From: Halicephalobus mephisto
Lineage: Eukaryota > Nematoda > Chromadorea > Rhabditida > Panagrolaimidae
Assembly (NCBI GenBank): GCA_009193035.1
Contig: SWDT01000015.1
Coordinates: 1-64,000 of the forward strand
Direction of reading: 5' to 3'
Length of the DNA stretch: 64,000 nucleotides
In this document: positions 56,263 through 64,000 of the stretch, piece after piece
Layout of the letters: the number at the start of each line of letters is the position of its first letter
Position numbering within the stretch: position 1 is the stretch's first letter
The notes under the pieces: generated by a model
What the model saw: only the letters and a program-made list of their open reading frames with translations
Database searches by the model: none
Told to the model about the DNA's origin: nothing
Translations under genes and position numbers: made by a program

Positions 56263-56424
56263 GATCAGAACGGTGATAACGCCACCGATCCAGAGAGATT
56301 ACGAACGTTCTTAGCAAAATTCCATCGATTGTGCTGTGTTTGTATTTGATAGCGTGTTTATTGTGATTCGGGTTTAATTACCCAAGTTTGAGAAAGAAAA
56401 TAAGGTTCGAAATAAACCGAGGAA
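56263..56424 (+). ncRNA. SL1-bearing element, copy 2 (perfect 22-nt SL1)
   Basis: Positions 56371-56392 equal the 22-nt nematode SL1 leader exactly. The element is homologous to the minus strand of 31926-32078 on both sides of the leader, so this is not a processed mRNA copy. Shared features: an upstream hairpin-capable block (GATCAGAACGGTGATAACGC..ACCGATC, 56263-56291), the leader, a GTTCGAAATAAACC block at 56404 in which TAAACC pairs with GGTTTA of the leader, and a second small hairpin (CGAGGAAT..ATTCC, 56417-56433). An SL RNA normally has GT directly after the leader; here the next bases are AAAG, and the first GT is 12 nt further on. A divergent or decayed SL RNA gene is the leading reading. 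Confidence 0.6.
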
Positions 56425-57022
56425 TCAATTCCTTTCGAGTACCTGCAGATTCTCATACAAATATACTAGATACGACACGGACTAATAATTTCAAATGGAA
56501 AACAATGTCATGCCACTAATATAAAATTATTCCATGCTTTAAAATAAAATTTCTTTTAACATAGTTATCACCAAGTTATTTAAACATTATGAGTTGAAAG
56601 CCCAGTCAATTTACATAAAAGCAGTGCATCAAATAACGTATAATGCGATTTTCTTATTACGTAGCATTTATTGTAAAATCAATTATATCATAAAATGCTG
56701 GTTCCAAGCAGTTTTCCTATTGAAGTAAAAGAAACAACACGATCAATAATAAGCGGTTCGTCCATGAAAGGAACTAAAATAAATTTGGACAAATAAAACG
56801 AAGAATTCCTGAAGTCCACAAGAATATCCTTTTATTTAAGTTTCTTACAAATTTCAACAATCCAAATAATTCAAGCTTCCTTTTTGTTTTGTTTGAATTT
56901 GAAAAAACCAACAAAACTCACAATAAGTGGATTCAAGATGGTCAGTTTTTTAGAGTTTTACAGCCCTTGGAAACTGATATAAAAATCATCTCCAAGCATC
57001 AGTCTACAACAGGAATTTCAAG
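56425..57022. other. Intergenic; promoter of the next gene
   Basis: AT-rich. A TATA-like GATATAAAAATC lies at about 56975, 48 nt before the start codon at 57023. Nothing else recognised. Confidence 0.4.
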
Positions 57023-57741
57023 ATGCAGAGATATTTCGTTTTGGTTGCTGCTGTTGCCTTAGGTCTTGAACCAGTTTTGTGCTGCTTTGGAGGATTATCT
57101 GGTGGAGGAAACAATCCCGACGGCAGTATAAATGATTGTGAGTCAGACTAGAAGTGTTCTTTTGAGTAATCAAATTCGTTTCAGATGCTCTAACAACCAG
57201 CCCATACTTCGAACTCAATTACAATCCTCCTGTCTGGTGGACAACTCCTACTGGTGCTGCCCTTGTAACTTCCGACCCCACACAACCAACACCGACATTT
57301 GAACAAGCTCCTACCTTGGATGACGCCACGAAAAGAGCCAACAATACTATTCGTCTTACTGTAATCTTCGGATTTAAATTTTCCATAATTATCAACAATT
57401 TTCAGCTCATTGATGCCCTGGTGTCCAGAAACGTTCCCATCACTTCTGCAACAACTTATGACTTGTCAGAAATCCAAGGGCAAGAAATCGATCTTGTAGA
57501 TATCACTTCAATGCTGTACGCAGTAGCTGGTAATGGACTGGTCGAGGGGGATGTGGTTGTTTCTGAATGTACAGGACCAGACGCCTGTACTAACCCCTAC
57601 GTACTCAACCCGACAATCCAAATCAAAAACGGACCTCTGCTCTCGGGAAGGCAATGGAAGGATGTGGCCAGTGCCCTCCAGGTCGCTCTGCAGCTCGAAG
57701 GGATCAGATTCACCGAACCCATCATCGTTACCGAGACCTAA
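57023..57741 (+). CDS. Secreted protein of unknown family
   Basis: Three exons (57023-57137, 57185-57360, 57406-57741) with introns of 47 and 45 nt encode 208 residues. Signal peptide (RYFVLVAAVALGLEPVLC), then a Gly/Asn-rich and Pro/Thr-rich linker (PPVWWTTPTGAALVTS), then a domain of about 110 residues with IDALVSRNVPITSATTYDLS, GDVVVSECTGPDACTNPYV and QWKDVASALQVALQLEGI. Only four cysteines occur in the mature part. I do not recognise the fold. The strong TATA-like box, the very short 5' region and AATAAA about 90 nt after the stop suggest a highly expressed secreted product. The reading is supported by phase at both junctions. Confidence 0.75.
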
Positions 57742-58793
57742 TCAACTACAACAAAAACCCTAAGACAGTTATTGAAAAGTAGACATATTGCACAACTATT
57801 GCGAACCTATTGAACTATGTTGTTCTGTGTAATGAATAAAAAACCCTTAACTTTGCTTAACATTGATGGATGACCTTTTTCTCTCGAAAACGGACAAAGA
57901 ACAAGGTTAGTCGTTATCCTGATCATTAAACTATGGCGTAAAATTAGTTCCTCATTGCCAGATCTTGAAAAGAAACAGAGAAGTTTGTCAATTTCATAAA
58001 TTCTAGCAATTCTATAAGTGAAAATAAACTACCCACAAAATCTCAAAGTTCACCCAAAATCAGCTGTTTTTACACAAGTTGATAAATATCTTCCTCGAAA
58101 AATTTAAAATTAACGAATTTGCACAAATCAAATGTCTTTTTGCTAAAGAAGAGTTGTTCAAACTTTGACACATTGTCTGCCATTTGATTGCTGACGCAAT
58201 TTGATTTGACAAAGAAAAAAGCGATTAAGCCAGATGAAAAGTTGATTTTATTAGTCAAAGCCTGAGGAGGGGATAAAGATGGATGAACTGCAAGAGCAAA
58301 AAACTTGTCTTTGCACACTTGCTCAATTATCTTTTTTCTCCAACGATTGATCAATACTTGTGGTAATTATGAAGGAAAACCAGACTGCAAAATATCTATA
58401 GTTGAAATAAATCAACTTTAAACAAAGAAGTAAATCATTACACCTGCTTTGTCGTCGGAAATAACGATAAAATTCTTGACAATTTTTAAAAATCCACAAA
58501 AGTTGTAATCTCGTTTGGACTTAAATTAGTCGAGTTGATTTTACCCAAGTTTAACCCAAGGATGAACCCTCACGCATCATCATTGTTGTTGAGTTGTCAG
58601 TCCTCCACTTGTGGCTGGTAGAGATTTAGCCCCCACTGCCGTGATCCGCCAGCTGGCACAACGGCAACTGACTCAGTTGCTGCTCTGGCCACAGAACAAG
58701 GCGGCATTGATTTCCGTCTCGTGCTCTCTCAAATTGAATCAGCTAGACGTTTTTCCTCTATGAAGCTCCGGAATTGACCTTCTGACGGTCAAA
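57742..58793. other. Intergenic with a possible regulatory block near 58560-58740
   Basis: AT-rich up to about 58550, then a GC-richer 200 bp before the four-TM gene. It contains GCAACTGACTCAGTTGC (58664-58680), a near-perfect palindrome around TGACTCA, the AP-1/bZIP core. Promoter role is inferred. Confidence 0.35.
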
Positions 58794-60735
58794 ATGAAGA
58801 CCACTGGAATATCTGTTTCCCTGGACTGGCAGCTCAAGTCCAACAGATTCATCAACAAACTTCCTCCAGAAGAGAAGAATCGCACATGCTGCTGTTGCCA
58901 CATCAAGACCGGGACTGTCTTCCTCGGACTCGTGGAACTGGTGGCCGTGGCCTTCTTATTCGTCTCCATCATCCAGCAGCTAATGTGGAAACACGGAGAC
59001 AGGTCTCTCTGTGCGCCTGGAGAGTGAGTTCATCCTTGGTAAACAATCCTTAAGAAATTTGTTTTCCCCTGGACTCTCAAATCTAATATTAGAAAACCAC
59101 GTGATAGTGACTTTCGCTGAAACTAATCTTCCGAAAATTGCAAATTTCATTAACACTGAGATTTTCTGATGTCATTTCTCTACAAAGTTTCTTAATCAAC
59201 TTTTGTTGTAGACGATGGAAGGACTGTTTGATCTTCAACTTTTCGCATTTTAACATCACTCTAGCGGGTGACTACGTGATCGCTCTTCTCATGATCTCCA
59301 TTATGCTCTCGGTGAGTGTAAGTCCGTGATTTGCTTGTCTAACCTCCATCTGCTTCTTCACCACTTTGTGCTCACAAAACCAATCCAACTTCCAAAATTC
59401 GTTTTAGATAATTTTGCTCTTTTACGGGATCATCACAGTTTCGCCGTCTTTCCTCATCCCGCACATCATTGTTCAGGCATTCGGACTCATCTTCAGTCTT
59501 AGCTACTTTGTCCTCTACGCCTGGTCCTACTTCTACGGAGACCTCCACACCCAGAAGAGGACATTCGAGTTCCAGACCTTCGTCGAGAGGATGTGGCTGG
59601 CCTCGATCCTCCTCATATTCAGTGCATTCCAGTGCTACCTCTTCTTGACCGTCATTAAATGCACTCTGTACCTCCAGACGCTCAACAATGAACACAAAAG
59701 GAAAACAAATCAATTCAACGAAGTCAGCGAAAGAGTCAGAATCGCCAAAGAAAACGGGCTTTGGAGACAGAATAGCTGGGGAGGGGGATTTCAACAGGTT
59801 CGTTTTTTATCGATCATTTCGACAATTGTTTTCAAAAAGTTGTTATTGGACCATCAAGTCCCGAGATTATCTTTGATTAATGTTGCTTCAAGTCAATTAT
59901 TTTTGCAATTTTTTCATCTGACTTCTTTTTCAGTACAAAGGCCAATACGAGGACGAAAATCGTCGGAAGGGAAGAAGGAAGGACAAGCCGGTGAATCGAG
60001 TTCAGTGGGATCTCCAGAATAACGAGGAAAAGTCCATTTCCATTTGTCCTAGTGACAAATCCGAAACCCATCAACAGACAAAGCACAAGATTGTTGTGGA
60101 CCTGGACAAGGAACCAAAGAAGCCGGCTTTGAAGAGTCAGCCACAAGCTCTAAAACAACTTAATCAACAAAAGTCCACGAGTTCCACCTCCAACGAATCA
60201 GGTGGCAAGAACTCCCAACTGCCAATGTCTGCCTCCCACCATTCCAGGAGGCGGAAAACTGAAAACAACTCTCCAACAAGACTTCACAAAACAGATTCCG
60301 CTGGATCCAATCGCTCTGCTAGAAGAATGAAGATAGAGGACAAGGAGTCCAGTTCTCCTTCGGCCAAGAAAAAACCAAGGCCCAAAGATCTGGGAGCAGT
60401 TGCCGGGGGCGAGTCACCTTCACCCAAGAGCCACCATCGGCATCACCAACCCAAACAAAAAGAGAGAGACCATCATCATAGGAAAGAAGGAGGCGAGGGT
60501 GAGTACTACTCTCGGATGAAAGATCAGAGATCTAGACAAGTAGTCAAGACTTGTCATAACTGAAAAATTAACTCGTGATGATCAAAGAACCGACCATCAA
60601 CAACAAACTAAAATACTCATTTTAGAAACTCGATCGTCTCCGGCAAAAGTTATGAGTTCATCAGTTCCATTGAAGAAGATTTCCATCTCTGCTGTTCCTC
60701 CATCAACATTCCAATCTTCTAGCGGTGTTTTTTAA
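58794..60735 (+). CDS. Four-TM protein with long basic cytoplasmic tail
   Basis: Five exons (58794-59023, 59212-59311, 59408-59797, 59934-60498, 60626-60735) join in phase and give 464 residues. An N-terminal cytosolic part with CCCCHIKTG leads into TM1 (GTVFLGLVELVAVAFLFVSI), then a loop, TM2 (YVIALLMISIMLSIILLFYG), TM3 (HIIVQAFGLIFSLSYFVLYAW) and TM4 (WLASILLIFSAFQCYLFLTV). From about residue 240 the protein is disordered and basic, with Ser/Lys/His-rich segments (HHSRRRKTENNSP, HHRHHQPKQKERDHHH). The CCxC plus HxKTGTV start followed by four TMs is a conserved nematode/arthropod family related in layout to LAPTM-type lysosomal proteins; no biochemical role can be read from it. The retained-intron frame after 60498 would give an alternative C-terminus ending at 60563. 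Confidence 0.8.
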
Positions 60736-61038
60736 TAAATCTGCTGCGTTAACATTCAAAATTCATGTCGATATAAGTTTGTCGCAAGGGAAAATAAAGC
60801 AATTGCATAAACCTACAGTCAACTGAAAGCAACTTTCTTAGCAATTGTTAAATCTTGTTGTGGTACCAATCACTCATCTGAGAGCAAATTGATCGATGTA
60901 CTGGAAAAAACGCATATAGTGCAAAATTACGAAACAACATGCATGTCCAGCGTCAGATCTGGTAATTTTATTTTTTTTGAAAAAAGATAAAATCCGCAAA
61001 GTGGGGATGGAGATCAGTTTCAGTCATTCACAGTTAAT
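60736..61038. other. Convergent intergenic spacer
   Basis: 3' regions of the four-TM gene (AATAAA just after its stop) and of psf-1. No gene. Confidence 0.45.
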
Positions 61039-61811
61039 TCATCCACTTGTCAGAGAAGCAGATTCCACTTCTTCCAAAACCCCTTGTCTGATTAAACCTT
61101 GGCAGTCGATCGAAGGTAATGTATGCTGAAAACAATTCACATAAAGATAGTATGAGAAAGTTGACCTACAAAAGCATTTTTCTTCAAGTTGATAACAGTT
61201 CCATCAGAAGTTTCGCATTCTCCGTAATCCCTGAGAACCTTCACTTGGACCTGCAAATTCTTCGGGGGGTTTGTATGCAGCATCAGATTCAAACCGTTTT
61301 GTCCGAAACCGAGTTGATATTCCGAAACCATTCTTGAGTAATTCTTGACCCATTCGAGTTCTTCAGGAGACAAGTTCTTTCTGACTTCTTCCGGAGGCAT
61401 TCCGTAGTGCTTCCACCGCAAAGCTTTCAATCTTTGCTTCCTCACCTCAATATATGCACAACAACATCGTTTGATTCTGTCAATCGCCGCTTGTCTGGAT
61501 AGAATAGTCGCAGCAACTTCTTCGTTCAGACTGTCTCGATGCTCGTCACTAAAATGGACAAAATTCGAGATTTCATGGCAACGTGCGTTGAAATCACTTA
61601 CAATAATGCTTTATTCAGTTCGGTCAATTCAGTAACGTTGTTGATGCATTCTTGCATCAAATCTGTCTGAAATGGATATATGAAGTAATTGGATTCAGAA
61701 ACTATTCACATTGTATGGAGGAATAATGTCGGGATTTCTATGAAGTTCAGCAACCAGTTCTTGAGCTGGGTCAACTGGGGAAGCATTAGGTTTGACTCTC
61801 GCTGTAGACAT
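61039..61811 (-). CDS. psf-1: GINS complex subunit Psf1
   Basis: Four exons on the minus strand (61811-61710, 61666-61602, 61548-61170, 61125-61039) join in phase and give 210 residues (human 196). GINS, with Cdc45 and MCM2-7, forms the replicative helicase in the nucleus. Family hallmarks: N-terminal ELVAELHRNPDIIPPYN, the helix with RIKRCCCAYIEVRKQRLKALRW, LSPEELEWVKNYSRMVSEY, LQVQVKVLRDYGECETSDGT leading into the B domain, and the C-terminal GLIRQGVLEEV. The start at 61811 gives a usual N-terminus; the frame is open further to 61946 but that part is hydrophobic and foreign to Psf1, and lies in the shared promoter with the divergent gene at 62002. Confidence 0.92.
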
Positions 61812-62001
61812 ATTGGATTTGAGAACAAAATTACTTAGCACAAGAAAGATACAGAGATTTAATGCAGCACAAAGAATCTTTGGAATCCACAATTTCGCGC
61901 GTCCATTGAAGGAGAAAATTTTCGTGTCAGAAACAGCTATTGACATCTTTCTTCCTTTTTGTTTCCTCTCTTTATCGAATTGCTTCCATTTTCTAAGTTC
62001 T
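61812..62001. promoter_or_regulatory. Bidirectional promoter between psf-1 and 62002 gene
   Basis: 190 bp separate the two divergent start codons. No TATA box is obvious. Divergent housekeeping pairs with such short gaps usually share a promoter. Confidence 0.45.
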
Positions 62002-62364
62002 ATGGCTGAGGAACGCGAGATTGATCAGGAATATTTGGCAAAACTCGAGCTTCGTCTTCGACAAATCAAGGACCAGAAATCAGGAAACCTCAAGTCAAAG
62101 GAGATCATCGACAGTCTAGCTGGAAGGAAGGAGCTTCAGTTCTCCAATCTGATAACCGGTAAGGACGACCTCAAATTCGAAGACAACTTCGTTGACAAAC
62201 CGATTCAATCCACTTGGATTCAAAAAAAGGTTCTCCCCCAGACTGTTGCTGTCAGTTCCGGAGAAGTCTTGCCTTTGGTGAAGCACGACCACTTGGAGGT
62301 GAAGAAGGATGGAGAAGAAGGAGGAATGGGAGCTGATAATGTTCAACCTGATCCCGTTCTGTAA
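62002..62364 (+). CDS. Conserved-looking 120-aa coiled-coil protein
   Basis: A single exon of 120 residues from the ATG at 62002. It starts MAEEREIDQEYLAKLELRLR with a short heptad-like helix, continues KEIIDSLAGRKELQFSNLI and a segment FVDKPIQSTWIQKKVLPQT, and ends in an acidic/Gly tail. It has no signal peptide or TM segment. I do not recognise the family. It ends 14 nt before the first in-frame ATG of the kaptin gene, the spacing of a tight nematode operon. Confidence 0.7.
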   Translation: MAEEREIDQEYLAKLELRLRQIKDQKSGNLKSKEIIDSLAGRKELQFSNLITGKDDLKFEDNFVDKPIQSTWIQKKVLPQTVAVSSGEVLPLVKHDHLEVKKDGEEGGMGADNVQPDPVL

Positions 62365-62378
62365 TACGTTTTCTCTGC

Positions 62379-63711
62379 ATGTTGTCAGTATTGGTTTGTT
62401 GCGCTCTTAAACGATTTTCATATATGAACTACGCTTCAGATCTCACCGATGGTCCGTTGATAGTAATTGCTGACATCAATGGTCATCTTTATTATTATGT
62501 GAAGAAAAAGTCAAAACTCGAACTAGAACTTGAGTTCGAACTCGAACTGATGCCGTTTTTGAAGGAAGAGAAGGCTGCTTTACGAGATGGAAGTGTAGAA
62601 TTAGTTGCTTCAGACACGGCTCTTCCTATTGGACAATCGTCAGGCAAGGAATTTTACTTGGCTACTTGCTGGGTTGTCTACGATGACTACTATATGCCCG
62701 ATAGATATTTTGCAGCGTTTTATAAGATCGATTCAAACAAAAAGGAAGCAGAGCTATGGCAAAAGTTCCCAATCTCAAATGCTCCCACTTTGTGCCGATT
62801 GACGAAGACATCACCTATTGCCACCGATGAACTCTACTGGCTCATCTTCAGCCAGTCTATAGGAGTCCAGGCGTTTTCTATTGACGTGAGTTCTTCACCT
62901 TTTACAACTGATGATTTAACGGCTTTAGTCCAATACCAGAAAAATTGAACTACTCGATGAAATTGGAGATGTCTTCCCTGTTCTCGAAATCGCCACCCTC
63001 CCTGGTTCAGCAACTCGTTCCCATTGCTGGATTGCCCGAGGATACCGATTCTCAGTCGTCGGATTCGATACAGGCTACGTCGTCGCTTCTGTCTGTACAA
63101 TGAACTCAGGGACCATCATAGACAGGAAATCGATCAAATTTAGCGGACCTATTTCTGTATTAAAGCTGATTGATACAAATGAAGATGCGTTGGAGACTGC
63201 TGTCTTAGTCTCATCAACAATCGGGCCTGCTGTTGTCTGGAACCTCAGTTTGGTTGATGAGTACTTGCAGTGGCATCTGAAGGCTGAATTGATCGAAAGC
63301 GAAAACTTTGACTCAATCATTTCTGGCAACACTAACCATGAGTTCATCTTCATAGGAACTTATGCCGAAGTATGTTTTTCTTTTTCTAATAACCGAGTAT
63401 TCTATTGACTTACTATATTCCAGCAAATTCTGATATACAACCTGAACGCAGTTGTCACTAAGAACACGTCTTCCTTGCAAACAATTCAGATCCCAATAGT
63501 GTCTCAGATTAATGTTGGATCACCGGTTCTGTCAATCAATTACGTGCCTGCAGACGATTCTGTTATTGTACTGTCTTACAAGGGCTTCCATAAGTTTGTT
63601 CAACCCCGAGGGAGACCCCTTGACAGCATCATTAAGGTGGAGGAGACTGTTGATATCCCGCTAGCGGAAGGTACAACTAAACTTGACCTCAAGATTGCTC
63701 CACTCAACTGA
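62379..63711 (+). CDS. kptn: Kaptin homologue (KICSTOR component)
   Basis: Three exons (62379-62885, 62929-63369, 63424-63711), all phase 0, give 411 residues, similar to human kaptin (436). Kaptin is a beta-propeller protein of the KICSTOR complex that places GATOR1 on lysosomes and lets amino-acid or glucose shortage silence mTORC1. Matching features in order: PLIVIADINGHLYYYV at the start, a central VVGFDTGYVVASV, GPISVLKLID, then ENFDSIISGN..HEFIFIGTYAEQILIYNLN, and a final VGSPVLSINYVPADDSVIVLSYKG. The order and spacing follow kaptin throughout. The first 15 residues from 62379 are hydrophobic and unlike kaptin; the next ATG at 62424 may be the true start. It is likely the second gene of an operon with 62002-62364. 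Confidence 0.78.
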
Positions 63712-64000
63712 TCTTTTACTTCCTGGAGTTGTTTTGAGACCTGGTTATTGATCCCAAACCAGTTCGTGTCGATTGTCGAATTCACCAACATAATGGACAA
63801 TGGACCCTTGAAAACGTCAAAAGACATTGGATCCAAAATACCATTCATTGTATACTTTGGAAAATAAACACATTTGAGGTTAACGCGCATTATTGACCAT
63901 CCACTCAAACCTAAAAAACACTTTTTGTTGAAAACGGAGACTCGAGAAAAGTGGAAGCTGCCAAATAAAGGACAGGTATCCCGCCTCCATTTTGGGTATA
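63712..64000. other. Downstream flank of kaptin gene
   Basis: AATAAA at about 63864 may end the kaptin transcript. A 102-codon minus frame at 63600-63908 overlaps the coding exon and is a mirror frame. No further gene before the window end. Confidence 0.4.

Noticed and set aside
61812..61946. N-terminal extension of Psf1 with a membrane helix
   Set aside because: Family members start near ELVxEL; the extension lies in the divergent promoter and is not related to Psf1.
1..64000. CRISPR arrays, operons with ribosome binding sites, rRNA genes
   Set aside because: Searched by eye; none present, as expected for nuclear animal DNA. No 5S rRNA gene was found beside the SL1-bearing elements.

Overview
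The window is nuclear DNA of a nematode. The evidence is a perfect 22-nt copy of the nematode SL1 spliced leader (56371-56392), cis introns mostly of 36-50 nt with TTTCAG-like acceptors, similar acceptors just 5' of several start codons (likely trans-splice sites), and gene families typical of worms: a CUB-like secreted protein, an ShKT peptide, small secreted phospholipase A2-like proteins and a Dispatched-type RND protein. Gene models were built by hand from reading frame, splice phase and protein family pattern. No search was run.

Layout. 1-3300 has no gene: it is a field of imperfect inverted repeats (1-1255), a GC-richer block (1256-1860) and two decayed tandem repeats. 3942-4289 encodes a tiny cysteine-rich RGD peptide. 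5175-7138 is a dispersed element with a shorter copy at 35851-37033. 7200-8290 holds gene debris. A complete Ty3/gypsy gag-pol element (9673-13855) sits inside what looks like an intron of a minus-strand gene. 15835-18362 is a four-exon CUB-like gene, followed by two minus-strand PLA2-like genes (19427-19892, 20906-21816), a conserved secreted cysteine-rich gene (23109-23772), an inverted-repeat DNA transposon with perfect 118-bp termini (24505-25308), a double ShKT peptide (25979-26263) and an LDLa protein (26310-27010).

27241-31393 is phospholipase C-gamma (plc-3 type) on the minus strand, with two single-base frame breaks near the 3' end. The first copy of the SL1-bearing element (31926-32078) and an orphan VWA-like exon follow. 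32.6-35.3 kb is gene-poor. A cytochrome P450 lies at 37727-39310, a pseudogene at 40018-40980, a basic charged protein at 42631-43143, and a roughly 5-kb gene-free block reaches 48393. 48394-51704 encodes a Dispatched-like 12-TM protein, followed by a two-copy small membrane protein locus on the opposite strand, then cfap-36 (53550-55216), the second SL1-bearing element (56263-56424), a secreted protein (57023-57741), a four-TM protein with a long basic tail (58794-60735), GINS subunit psf-1 (minus) head-to-head with a 120-aa protein, and a kaptin homologue 14 nt downstream of that in a likely operon.

The genes do not form one pathway. Extracellular cysteine-rich proteins cluster in 3.9-27 kb and conserved housekeeping or signalling genes in 27-31 kb and 48-64 kb. 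The best candidates for something undescribed are the SL1-bearing elements, the inverted-repeat field at the left end, the RGD cysteine-rich peptide and the unequal LTRs of the retroelement.
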